Source: Panagrolaimus kolymaensis | Lineage: Eukaryota; Nematoda; Chromadorea; Rhabditida; Panagrolaimidae | Length of the DNA: 64,000 nucleotides | Reading direction: 5' to 3' | NCBI GenBank assembly: GCA_028622995.1 | Contig: JAJQJQ010000004.1 | Coordinates: forward strand, 8,928,001-8,992,000 | Position numbers and translations under genes: made by a program | Notes under the pieces: generated by a model | What the model was told of the DNA's origin: nothing | Seen by the model: the letters and a program-made list of their open reading frames with translations, nothing else | The model's database searches: none | Shown here: positions 48,601 to 61,015 of the stretch, piece after piece | Numbering within the stretch: position 1 is the first letter of the stretch | How the letters are laid out: each line of letters starts with the position of its first letter

Positions 48601-50342
48601 AACAACAATCGAGCGATCGAGCCCACGAGAAAATGATTAATGATAGTTATTGAAAGTAATAAGGCGCGGCGCGTACCTGAAAATAAAAAAAATCTTGTTT
48701 TATTTCTCTTGTTTTTATTGTTCAAAGGTCGTTGCGCAACACAAAGGAATCAAAGGCATGGAAAAAAATTGTTTCTCATTCTTATAACTTTTTTTCTTCA
48801 CGTTTTACTTTGCTTTTTTGCCTTTTGACTTTTCGAGTTGCCTCTTACAATTATGAAATTATTGAGCATGATGGAAGAGTTTGATTCTTTTTGGTCTTAC
48901 GAATATATATAAAAATGAAATAATGAATGTTTAATGATTTTTTATGAAAATAGTTTGTTGATATTTATTAGAATTTTTGGTTTTTTTCTTTCTTACTTTT
49001 TATACTTTTTTTGAATTAGATTTTGAATTTAGTTATTTGTATTATTATTTTTTCTATTGGAGTAAACTGAAATAGGTTCTTCATTATTTTAATTAAACTC
49101 ATTTTCTTAATTTCTTTATAAATTAATTACATCTTAAAACGATTCGAAAAAAAATAAACTGCTATAAGAGTATTGAGACGGTGTTTTTTCTCATCATATT
49201 TGTTTTTAACTGTAACTAAAATTTCCCATTCAATCTTTTAAAATTTCAAAACTTTAATTTGCTTTTTTGGATCTACAGAAATTTTTCAACGATTCATAAA
49301 AGTTGCTGAATCTTGGCTTGAAATTTAACTGGCAAGTAAATTCTTAAACTTTAATTAAAAAATTTATTTTTTTATTATATATTTATTAAACTGTATCGAT
49401 TCTTCTTCCTTTGTTAATGGAATTTTGCAAGGATTAAAGCTTTGCTTAAATAACTCAAATGCAATACACTAAAAATTTATCTTCATTCAGCCAGAGACAA
49501 GAAAACAAAAAAGTTTATTTAACTGACAGCACCGAATATGAATCTAAAAACAATTTTCCACACAAACTGAATTCTGGTTATTTTCTCTTTGGCGCGCACT
49601 TCTTTTTCAATCATTTTTTATAACTAAAAGCGAATTTTTTACGATAGCATTATTATTTCGTTTTTTTAATACCAAGGTTGATTTTGTATATTCGCTTTTT
49701 TAAGCTTTTGTTTGATTGTTTTTAATATAAAATTCCATTTGGATCTTAAAATTTAAACTGAGTCTTATATTCAAGAAAGGTTTTTAAAAAGACATAATTG
49801 TAAAAGAAACATTCAATTTATTATCTAAACTTAATTAATTTTTCTTTTTTTGATTTCAATTTTTTTTCTCGATCGAAACTGCAATACATTAAGAAATAAT
49901 AAGCAGAGTTTTACTATTTTAATTTTCAAAAAATTTTCATTTTTTAGTTAACTGTTATTAGAGGCTCAGGGTAGGTTATCTTCCACGCCAGACATCAGTT
50001 TTAAATTTTATTTATAATTGCACTTTAAATTCCACATAAAGATCAGGTAAAATAAAAACTGCGGGAAGTTGTTTCTTTTTTTTTGAGTTCCAATTTCAAA
50101 TCCAACTTACCTTTCCCAATTTTTTCTTCTTCTCAATTGCGCTATTTTTGTTGATTGTTTGTTTTATTTTTAATTCTCCAAAGCCCCATTATGTCATTTA
50201 TCAATTTTGTTTTCTCTAATATTTTTTTTAATGAAAGAAAAAAAAACTTGATTTTAAATATGATGATCAGATAAAGATTATTATTTTATTTTTTTAGGTA
50301 ATAAAAAAATAAAAAGCGAAAAGCAAGCGAAAAAAAAGAGGG
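45635..50342. other. 4.7 kb between genes: array, promoter-like gap, array
   Basis: Motif copies continue from 45636 to about 47975. From about 48000 to 49060 there are none; this gap has A/T-run stretches, a GAAAGAAAGAAAG run (48545) and a GC-rich patch (GCGACGGCGACGATCTCTGT near 48569; GGCGCGGCGCG near 48662) and is a good candidate for the transporter's promoter. Motif copies return at 49065-50060, perhaps a 5' untranslated intron or outron, ending before the acceptor TTTTTTTAG at about 50298. Confidence 0.5.
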
Positions 50343-53300
50343 ATGGCAAATTTTCCACCAAATCAATTAAATCATCTTCGAAATGATCCAATCGATGGTT
50401 TAACGCGTTTACCCGAAACTGAACCCATGCTTTCTGAAGGAAAAAATAATAATATTTTATCCTTGGATTCTTCCAAGGAAGATGGTGATGGATTTTTTGC
50501 TCATCGATTTCGATATTTAATTTTAGTTTTGGGATGTTTATGTTTGACATCCATTTGCAGGTAAGAAAATAAAACTGGGGACCAAAATAAACCGGGGGTG
50601 AAACGTGAAAAAAAAATCATGAGTATCTTCTTCTCTTTAGATTTAAAAAAAACTGTAAAAGCAACCAAAATCCCAAAAATTTTGCAAGCTTTTTAGAAGT
50701 CCTGAAATTGGGGCGCTTACTATAATAATCTTTAAAACTGAGTTATTTTGGTGATTTGTATTTTTTTCCTCAATACATCCACACATTTTTATTATTATTT
50801 CAAAATAGAAAAACTGTCTCTGCTTTTATCGCATTTTTTCCATCAATTTATGAAAAAAACCACATATTATTAAAAACTGAGTCATCGCTTTCAAAAATAA
50901 TTTTTAGGTGTAAAAAAAGGGCATAGATAAAAATAAAAATAAAAAACTGTTGTCCATTGCTGTACTTTTTAATTGATAAAAATAAATTTTTCACAAAATT
51001 CAATTGATTTTTTTTTACTTTTGAAATTCTTGGAAAAAAAAAATACTTTTAAGGGAGGTAAATAAAACTGTCAGTTTCCGCTGGACTTTTTAAACAAAAA
51101 ATTTAAGTTTTAGCAAACTTTATTAAGAAGTCAGTCATTAAAAAAGAGTTTCATAAAAAAGAAATATAAATTTAAGATTAGAATTAACTGGTACAATTTG
51201 CATACCATTTTTGGATTATTTTAAAAATAAAAAAGTCAGCATTTTTATAAACAAAAATTATTAAACTGCTTAACGAAACATTCGATGGAATTTTATTTAA
51301 CACAAACAAAAAAAGAAGAAAATTTATTAACTGACAAGTAGAAACATGGTTTTTTTGGTTTCGAAAAAAACTCAATAAAAATTTGTAATATTTTTTAACT
51401 TGTGCATTTTCGGATTTTTTAACAACCATTAAAGCTCAAAAATAAATTTTTTTAAAAACTGGCCACTACTGTTCCTGTACTTTCTAATATCCCATTTTTT
51501 TAGCAACATGATCACATTTAATTTCACTCTAATTTGTATGCATAAAGATGTTCCAATAACTGGAATGGAAGACGTTCCGGGGAATCAAACATTTTCTTTG
51601 TCATCAACGACGAAATTAGTGAAATTTGAACCAATGTTTAATCAACAAGAAAAATCATATCTTATGTGGGCTGTAGCTATTGGGTCCATCGCTGCTACAT
51701 TCCCTTTCAATGTTTTATATGCGCATTATGGAGCGAGAATGGTATTTTTTGCGGCTGGTATGATGTCAGCCATTGCGACATTATTAATTCCAACTTGCGT
51801 GAAATTGGGTCTTTGGTGGTTTATAGTTGCCAGAGTTGTACAGGTGAGGAAGAGGGAAGAGGGAAGAGAAGAGGGAGAGAAAAAACTTCAGTAATTTTTT
51901 TATGTAATTACGACGAAGGAAATTTGCTACAACAAAAAATAAGATTTATTGAAAAAAACTGGATCACGTTGTCTGCCGTCGCAGGCTGAAAAACTGATTG
52001 CTATGCCAATAATTTGATTTAAAAAAAATTATTTAACTGCTATCAGAAAAGATAACTTTTTTTCACTATTTTTTTGTTATTAAACTGCATTCCCACAATA
52101 TATTGTGTTTGAAAAATAGTACATTTTTTTTTGAATAATAATTTTTATTTAAACTACAACAGCATTCATTATTGTAATTTTTTCATATTTAAAATCAAAC
52201 ATATTTTACAAACTGTTGTCCGGAATAATTAATTAGAAAATAAAAAACCGTGCTTGAATGCAATGAATATTTTGACAAAATTTTTTTTAATTAACTGTTA
52301 TAGAAAATTTTTACGCGATATTATATCTTTTTTTGTTTTTTTTCTAAACTGCGTCACATTCCAAATATCTTTTTAGGGAATTACACCTTTTTTCTGATTT
52401 CGATTTATTGAGAAAACATTTTAACTGTGTCAAAAATATCCTTTTTATTTTTTTATTTGCATTTTTAACTGTAAGAAAAAGTTTTTAGAAATTTAGGAAA
52501 TTCTAACTATTTTAAAATTTTTTTTTATTAAACTGAGAATGACCTTTAATTTCTGGAAATTTTTAACTTTTTAAACATATGGATTTAATGAATTTTTCAT
52601 TTTTTAGGGCATTTCATTCGGCGCTGATTTCGCTGCCATTGGAGTTGTATGTGCTCGATGGGCTTCACTCAAACAAAATGGAATATTTATTTCTATTTTA
52701 ACTTGCTTTTCTTCCCTTTCTTCAGCTATCACAAATCCATCGGCTGGAGTTGTAAGTAAATTTATTTTTAATTAATTTTTTCGAATAAAACTGCAAACAT
52801 ATTTTGCTTCTTTAGTTTTTACAAAAATAGTAAAAGTATCAAATTTAATAATAATTTACTTAAAACTGTTTTGAGACATTATATGATGGAAAGAAACTAA
52901 ATTTAAATTAGAAACATTTTTTACAAGGGAAAAAGATTTTTTAATTTTTTTTATTTAAATTAACTGCGTTCTTTAAATTTAACTGAGTTTACGTCAAGTT
53001 TTACTTTTTGTATTTTTATTAATAAAAACATAGAGTTAAATCTAATTAATCCATCAAAAATTTAAAACTGAATTCTTTTCGCTTTCTATTATTTTTAAAT
53101 TTAAACTGCATTGGGTTTTTTTGGGATGCTAAAAACAATGTTTTAGGATTTCTTTTTGCAAATTTTTCTATATTTAAAGTAATAAACTGCGTTCTATTTC
53201 TTTTGCAAAAGTCAATATTTCAAAAACTGTACATGATAAAAAATATATAAAAAAGAAGTTAACTGTCATCAGCTGTTGTAATTCTATATTTAAAATAAAT

Positions 53301-56300
53301 AAAAACATTTTTGAAATAAAACTGCATCCTTTAAAGATTATCTTTCTGTCTTGAGCAAAAATATTTTTTTTTATTAAAATTAACTGTTCACCATTGTTTA
53401 AGTGTTAGCGTCATGAAGCCTAAAGCAAGCATAATAAAACTTAGTGAATCAAGAGGCGTTGGAAAAAAACTAATTACATAAAAAGTTTATTAAAACTGAA
53501 AGTTGAGATTGAAATGTATATTTGTCCAATCAACATCAAAAAGGATGGATTTATATTCCAATTTTTATTTTTGAAATGTTTTTCATTTAATTTTTAAAAT
53601 ATTAACTGAGCTTTTCGAAAATAACGGAACATTGATATTAAAAAAATTAAACATTTTATTTATGAAAAATATGAAAAGTTGAATAAAAAATTAAACTGTT
53701 ATAAACTTCTTGTTGTTGGATTTAGTTGAAAAAATATTTTTAAAATTTACATTAATAAACTTGGGCTTCCATAAATATTGTAAAAATTATTCATTTAAGA
53801 AACTTTTTAAACCACAAAAAAAATTATTAACTATCACGAAAAAATACCAACAAAAATTACTTAATAAATATAACCCCTTTTTTCAGCTATGTGAATCAAG
53901 TTGGGGTTGGCCATCAGTTTACTATATCCATGGAATCGTTTCGGTTATATTATTTTGTAGTTGGGTATTTTTTTACACCGATCATCCAGCCACTCATAAA
54001 AATGTTACCGAAGTTGAGCTCGAAAAAATTCATCGAAATAAAACTGCTGCTCATATTAAAATGGATTCATTTATTCCATATTGGGCAATTGTAACAAATC
54101 CCACTGTTTTGGTTGTTTGGTTGAATGCTTTAGCGGATATTGGTTCAGGAATCTTCCTTCTCACTTATACTCCAACTTATATCAACGCTGTGTTGCATTA
54201 TAATGTATCAAAAACTGGAGCGATGGGAGCTTTACTCGCTTTGAGTCATATTCCATTTAAATTAATTACTGGATATATGAGTGATAAATTAAAGTATGTT
54301 TATATTTTTAACTGAGTTACAAATTTCATTTGTTTCATAAAGTTTGGAAAAGAAGCTTTAAACTTTTAAAATTTAACTGGTTTCAAAGGGCAGTGGTAGA
54401 CATTTGTTGTAAAACTGGAAACTTCTTTTTTAATTATATATTTATTTTTTTTTATAAAAAAATATCAAAAAAGATATTTCATACTTATTTAAAAGAATAA
54501 TTATTTTTTAAATGATTTAACTGATGAGAAGGCATTATAATAGCTTTTTTTATCTTTCTGTGACGCATCAGCTCATTTTAAAAATCTATGTTTATTTTGT
54601 GATAATAGCTACCGATAAAAATTTAAATATAAGTTAGTCTTTATATCTTCTTGTAATAACTAAAACTGTCATGTATTTTAAGTTTGTGCGCATTTTAAAG
54701 GAAATGTTTATTTTTATCAACGGATAAATGATAAAACTGATATGATGGAGGTTAAAGTTTTAAAAAAAATTAAATTTGTTACGAAACTGTACACTAAAAA
54801 CGGAAGCGGAGAATAAAAAGAAAAGAAATACATTTTTTTATTGTTTTTTTTTACCAGAAACTGCAAGATCATGTGTAAGTTGAAATTATAACTTTCATAG
54901 GTATATTTATCTTAAATTTTTAAACTGAGAGTCATCATGTATGGCGACAATAACCAAAAACAAATACAAATTTTTTAAAATAAAATATATCAAAAACTGA
55001 TCACGTTGTTTTAGATTTTTTTCTAAAATAATTTCCACGCAACAAAATAATTTTTTAAAATTAAACTGACTATACAAAATTTTTTGGAACATAAACAAAA
55101 TTCATAAATTTTGCAATGATTAAAGATATAATGTTTAAAAGTAAAACTGAAGTACTTTTTGAGAGTTGGAGCGAAACCATTTTTATAACTGTTTTGGGCA
55201 GAAATTTTGATTTATTTAATAGAAATTATTTTATATATTGACGGATTTAAACTGTTTGTATGAGAAAAGTATATTTTAATAAGATTAAAAATAATTTATA
55301 TCAAATTCATTCTAAAACTCACAAGGGAACGGATTAGCATGTCAAATCGCTGGGGAGATTTGGCCTATACCAATCGATAGTGCTCTGAAAGTTAGACTAT
55401 GGGCCAAAATCCTAGCTGCCCACCAATTCAAAAAAAAAAAGTTTTGCCAGGTGAAAGTTTAAAATTCCTAGACTTAGAAACTTTTTTCACTTTTTTCTTC
55501 CTTTTTCAGTCATTTTTTGAATCTCTTTTCTTTTTTTTGGCGTTTTGTTGAACTTTGAAAAATTTTCTAAGTATCGAAAAAAGACGGTTTTTTCGTTATT
55601 TTTGATCAACTTTGATCTGACGAAACTATTTTTTTTTGAATTGGTGGGCAGCTAGGATTTTGGCCCATAGTCTAACTTTCAGAGCTCTATCGATTGGTAT
55701 AGGCCAAATCTCCCCAGCGATTTGACATGCTAATCCGTTCCCTTGTCAGGTGATGAAAATAAGGGAGAATAAAAATATATTAAAAAAATTCACTATTTTT
55801 AATTTATTTTTATATGAAACTGAATATATTAGCCGCAAAAGAGAGTTGTCGAAAGAAATTGCGGCTTAATAAGTATTATTTTTTTTAACTGAAGATTTAT
55901 GAGAATGGTGGTAATATCAAACAAAAAATTTGTTTTTACGAAAACTTTTCTTTCTTCTAAAAACTGGATTATTGGTGTCATTTTTTCTCACAAATTTTAA
56001 AGAAAACATTTTTTTGAATTATACTTAGAAAAAAGAACTCTAGGTGCACAAAAAAATTTCCATGAATTTTGTAATTTAAAAAAAACAAATATAATATTAA
56101 AAAATTAAAACTGCGCTGCAACCTTCTTTGTTGTATCGAAGATAATTTACTAAACAAAAACTGTACGACCTTGAGTGAATCGGAAAACTTTTCTTTTTCC
56201 AAGATTCAATATTTAAATTATAAAACTGGAATTTATTAAGATCGGAGGATTACTAATTATTATTTTTTTCAGAGGCCCAAATGAAAGATTAAAAATGATT

Positions 56301-58500
56301 TGCTTCAACTCCGTGGCATTGGTAATTCCAGGAGCCATGTATGCTGCATTGGGATATGTTCCCGATGATCAACCCATGATTGCTATATGGCTTTTCACTG
56401 GTATTTATGCATTTTTGGGAGCAAATTGTGGTGGATTTTATAAATGTGGCACCCTTGTTTCAAGGTAAGTAAGAATTTTAGGGAAAAACAAAATTAAAAC
56501 TGAGCATGTTTGAAAGTGGAGAAAGCATGATTTATTTTTCAAAAAAATTATATAAACTGTGATTGAAAAAACCTGATTTAACAATTAAACTTTAACTTTC
56601 CAAAGGATCAACAGACAAAAAAAATTCTTTCAAAAAACATAAATTAAAAAACTGTTGAATGTAATCGTAAAGATAATTTTTTTAATTAAACTGCATAGGT
56701 AGTTTATAACTTAAAGATAAATTATTAAACTGAATTCCTTGCCTTATTAGGGGCTTTCTCTAAAATATTAATTGATTTCATTTAATTAAACCAAAACTTA
56801 ATTACTAATTTTTTTTAAATAAAAATACTTTGAAATGTATAAATTAATAAACTGTGTTGTTTATAAAGTTCAAAGTTTACTCACATAGTATTTTTTAAAA
56901 CTGAGATGGTTCATCGACAAATTTTTAAAAATTAAAAAATAGTTTTAAATTTTACTTTCGAATATGGCGCTTTTTCCAAAGTTTTATTTATAGAGTAAAT
57001 TTAATTCAAAAACATTATTTTTTTGTTAAAACTGTTGTCTTTTTCATACATAATCTATCTTCTCTCCATTTTTTTTTTGGAATTAGATGCAAACTGATGA
57101 TAAACTTATGATTTTTTTAAAACTGATATTTTACGATTCAATTTTTCGTTATTTAAAACTGAGTTTGGCTTTGATTACCTAAAAAATTAATGTTCAAAAT
57201 GTTCTCTGCTTTCGAAACATGCTTTTTAAAATATTTACACAAATTTCATAGCCATTAAATAATTGCGCCGAAATATTTCATTTTTTTTATTCCTTTTTTT
57301 TAAACTGCGGATGAAATCATTTAGACTCAAAACTAATATTAACTGCATTTGAATTAAATGATAGGTTTTGTCAATAAATTTTTAACTGAACATTAATTTG
57401 CTTGGTGGAATTATATTTTTTTTGAGATAAAAAATATTTATAACTGACTTTTTTCTAAAATTTATTTCAAAGATTGAAATTCATCAATAATTTTAACTGA
57501 GACTTTTTAATTTTGGTGGATTTAAAATACCGTGTTTTAAAAATTAAGAAAAAACTGATTCATTTCGAAAAATTTTTTTCTTCTTCTTTTATTTTTGTTA
57601 ACTGTTGTTGAAGCCAATCTGTGGATAAACAATTTATTTTAACAGCCAACTGGAAAATCGGGGATAGTTGTTTATCTAAAAATTTTTAGCTGTAGTTTTT
57701 GTTTTCATTCCAAAAAATATTTTTTCGATTGAAATAAAAAAGCTTAAAACTGTGATTAAAAAAATTTTGTTTTAAAAATTAAACTGTTGTATTTGAGTTA
57801 GGATTGTCCAAATAAAAAAACTAATAATCAAAGTTTTATCAAAAAAAACATAAGCTTTAAAACTGTTGAATAACCCCATCCCAGTAACTTAAAATTAAAC
57901 TGACGAGATTTTTTTTGCCGTTAAATCAAACGAATAAAATACAATATTATGTATTTAACTGAATTTTATAACTAAAAATTATTACTTTCACAAAATTTAG
58001 TCAATATTATCTAATCAATATTTTTCGTAAGATCATAAAAGATTTTAAAATAAATAAACTGGCAATAAAAAAGGTTTGCGGAATCGCTAATTTTATTTAA
58101 AACTGAATCGATTTTTTACTTTCTGCTTTAAAGAAATTTTTATATTTTTTCTCTTCAAACTGGGTGCCATAATTTTTATAGAAAAAGAAAAGCACATTAA
58201 TATAAAAAAGAATATTTAAATAAACTGTGTTAATTTTTTCTGCGTTGAATAAATAAAACTAAATTTTTCATTTTTCTTTTATTTTTTAGACAATACAGCG
58301 CCTTTGTTGTATCTAACATTCAATTCATTAAATGTATCACTCTTTTCCTTGCCCCTCTTTTGGTTGCCATTTTTATTACCGATGATTCAAGTAAAGAACA
58401 ATGGAGAACCATATTTTGGATTTTAGCTTTGCTTCTTTTTATTGTAAGTTTCTTCCATCAAATATTTTTTCCACAAAACCTTTTTTAAAACTGAGATGAT
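49065..58500 (+). repeat. AAACTG motif array through the SLC17 gene, plus strand
   Basis: Copies at the usual 60-120-bp spacing fill 49065-50060 and all four long introns of the transporter (50561-51503, 51844-52607, 52752-53886, 54294-56272, 56465-58289), with a single copy (58486) in the short last intron. There are a few copies in exons (50417, 51556, 54041, 54207, 58570). The gap 50060-50570 includes the first coding exon. Confidence 0.88.
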
Positions 58501-58665
58501 TTTTAGTCAAATTTCATTTTCTGCTTTGTTGCAACCGATGAACCCGCAGAATTTACTAAAATTACTCGAGAAACTGCTAAAGAAATGAAAGATATGAAGA
58601 AAAATGGAAATGGAACAACTACCACAACTAAAAATAATCATAAAAATGGCGATATTGCTGCTTAG
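50343..58665 (+). CDS. SLC17-type anion/sodium-phosphate transporter
   Basis: Seven exons in phase: 50343-50560, 51504-51843, 52608-52751, 53887-54293, 56273-56464, 58290-58443, 58507-58665, giving 537 residues, normal for the family (sialin, VGLUT, sodium/phosphate type I). Major-facilitator features are visible: cytosolic N-terminus, then FRYLILVLGCLCLTSICSNM as the first helix with NFTLICM, typical of nematode SLC17 members. Others are RVVQGISFGADFAA after helix 4, SWGWPSVYYIHGIVSVI, DIGSGIFLLTYTPTYINAVL, and a late GANCGGFYKCG. The substrate (organic anion, glutamate, sialic acid, urate or phosphate) cannot be told from sequence alone. Long introns are filled with the AAACTG array; intron 4 also holds a foldback MITE. 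Confidence 0.88.
55322..55745. mobile_element. Foldback MITE, 424 bp, same family ends as 42019
   Basis: Arms of about 117 bp (CAAGGGAACGGATTAGCATG ... reverse complement at 55629-55745) differ at about one position. A 3-bp duplication TCA flanks it (55319-55321 and 55746-55748). The outer CAAGGGAACGG equals that of the 42019 element, while the inner arm sequence differs. The middle carries a T-rich stretch without coding capacity. It sits in intron 4 of the SLC17 gene and is free of motif copies. Confidence 0.85.
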
Positions 58666-59284
58666 AAAAAATTAAAATTATTAGTTTTTACATTCGTCAC
58701 AAAAAAATAATACGGTTTATAAAAAAACTTGGGAAACAAATAAATGTGTTGATTCGTTTATCTTAAAAAATGAAATTAACAAACAAACTTGAAGCTTCTT
58801 TTTTTCAAATTACAATGAGACAAAACAAAACTGAATTTAGTACATTCAGTTGGAAGGAAATCCTTTAAAAAATAATACTCGCTGAAACCTGGAAAGGCTG
58901 CTTTGGTGTTTTTTTACAAAACTCACAATTATCTGTAACTTTTGAGCCAAATTCCTCTGAAATTGTATCGAATATCAAGTAACACGAAGCATGGTGGAGT
59001 AAGAAATTGCAAAAGCCATTTAGCAAAAAATAAATGAGGCAATCAAAAATAAAAATGTTTTTAGTTTAATCAAAAATTTATTTACAGATAATTAATCACA
59101 ATTTATGAAATCATACATACATGATACAAGTGCATTTTAAGCTAATACAATACAATTTTACGTTAACACTGGGACAAGAAGACAAATCAAACGTACAAAG
59201 AAGTAAAATGGCAAAATAAAGGCAACACAATAATTTTACATAGTGAATGAAAGCTCATAAATTATACATAAAAACACAATGAAA
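58666..59284. other. Convergent 3' flanks of the SLC17 and spartin genes
   Basis: The two genes end tail to tail. One last AAACTG copy lies at 58830. AATAAA-type signals for the plus strand occur near 58705-58740 (AAAAAATAATAC, AAATAAATG). Nothing else is seen. Confidence 0.5.
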
Positions 59285-61015
59285 TTAAGCTTTGAGGTTA
59301 GGATAAAATGGAGTTTTTTCTTGTTGTTTTTCTTCTGCATCAGTAATTGATTGTTGAGCAATAACATCAGGAAGTCCAGGACGAGAATTACCATCTTTGA
59401 TATTTGAACGAGTTGAACCATGACCACCTGTAAGAACTTGAATTCCAGCTTTTTTAGCCATTCTACCTGCAATCGAACGAGGTCCAAGATCATAAAGTTG
59501 ATAGCCAGCAAGAGTTGTATGGCCAATAGCATGAAGGCCATGATGAGTTGTTTGGGCTGCTTCACTACCATATTTAACTTTGACGGTTTCCACTGTTTCA
59601 TTTGCAAAAGAATTGAATAAAGTTTTCGATGCATTTTCAAGTGAAATCCATACAGTACTAACACCAGTAATTCCACCAGCAGCTACAGTTGTAGTACTTT
59701 TGAAGAGTCGACCACCGCTGCTTTCTCCACTAACACTATTAGAAACATGTTGACCAATTGCAATTCCCATATCACCGACTTTGTCCACTAAAAAATGAAA
59801 GCGTTAAACTTGTTTTCGTTCATTGAAAAGAAACTCACATAAATATCGAGTAACTTTAGCTACACCTTTGCTTCCACGATACAAGAAATAAACACCATGT
59901 CGAAGTGCAGGATTAACATTAACAGCAGGATCTTGTCTTTCAGGCATTGATGAACGATATCTATTACCATATTCAGAAACATATTCCCCAGTTGTTGATG
60001 CAAGTTTATCGACATTTGCTGCAAGTAATTGACCACCCAAAAATGAAAGTTAAAGAGAGAATCAAAAAGAAAGAAATGCATACTTTTAATGAAAAATTGA
60101 GAGATTCTATCACTAGTACGTTGACGTTCTTCTTGAGTCATTTGTGAAACAACATCACTAGTTTCAACGGTAGCATATTGACGTAAAACTTTGAGAAAAT
60201 CTTTTTCAAGTTGAGGATCAACATCTCGTGGAAGAATAATACCAATACACATATCTGAAAACACAACCTCATAATTAGCATTTACATATTCTTAAGCATT
60301 CCATTAACTTACTTGGATGATCAGGTGCTGGATTAGGTACAACATATATGCCCATTTCATTTTTAAGGATCATAGTTTGAGCTCCCATTAATGGATATGC
60401 CCATGGACCAACTTGAATTAAAGCTTGTGGAACAATTTTGTTTTCCATTTCTTTTGATTTTGAAAGTTCTTGATGTTCACTTAAAGATAAAATAGCTAAA
60501 GATGTTGGAGGTTCAGGAGCTGTAGTGGTTCCATTATCAATTGTAACAAGTTGAACATTATCTGGTAACCAATAAAGAAGTTCAGCATCACTTGAGGTGT
60601 TCTTTTCTTCAAGTTCCAAAAGAGATTTGCGGAAACTTTCAGCTCGCTAAAAATGTTTAAATCAATGAGTATGAGAGAAAAACCATGAAAAATGGGTACT
60701 AACCTTTCCATCCAATCTACCATTTTTATCAATATCAGCTAAACGATCTTGAACCCGCTTTTTCATTGCCATAATATCATTATAAAGATCACTCTTCTTG
60801 GCATTTTTCATTTTTTCACCACGTTCAACCAATTGCATTCCTTTGATATACATACTCTTGGCTTCATCCTAAAACATTAACAATCAGATAATAAGAAATA
60901 AGGAATAAAAAGAAAATAAACTTACAACATGGTGTTCTTCATCATAACATAAACCTTGATCAAAGAATGCATAAGCATCAGAAAATAAGCAATCGACATC
61001 AATTGTGTTCACCAT
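59285..61015 (-). CDS. spg-20: Spartin homologue (MIT domain plus senescence domain)
   Basis: Six exons in phase: 61015-60926, 60868-60704, 60646-60313, 60254-60084, 60018-59839, 59787-59285, giving 480 residues. The N-terminal about 80 residues form an MIT domain (FDQGLCYDEEHHV, then SMYIKGMQLVERGEKM), which in spartin binds ESCRT-III. The middle part (WLPDNVQLVTIDNGTT, GPWAYPLMGAQ) matches the conserved region before the plant-type senescence domain. That domain follows with VNPALRHGVYFLYRGSKGVA and TTTVAAGGITGVSTVW. Human spartin is longer (666 residues). Known roles of the family are lipid-droplet turnover, endosomal traffic and cytokinesis. Introns are short and motif-free. A frame reads through intron 4 but loses the conserved domain, so the spliced model is preferred. 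Confidence 0.88.

Noticed and set aside
48084..48828. Frames on both strands over the 48-49-kb gap
   Set aside because: They overlap on opposite strands and are Phe/Lys products of A/T tracts. The GC-rich patch near 48570-48670 is better read as promoter sequence.
59860..60264. Read-through frame across intron 4 of the spartin gene
   Set aside because: It leaves the conserved senescence-domain frame; splicing at GTATGC and TTGCAG restores it in phase.
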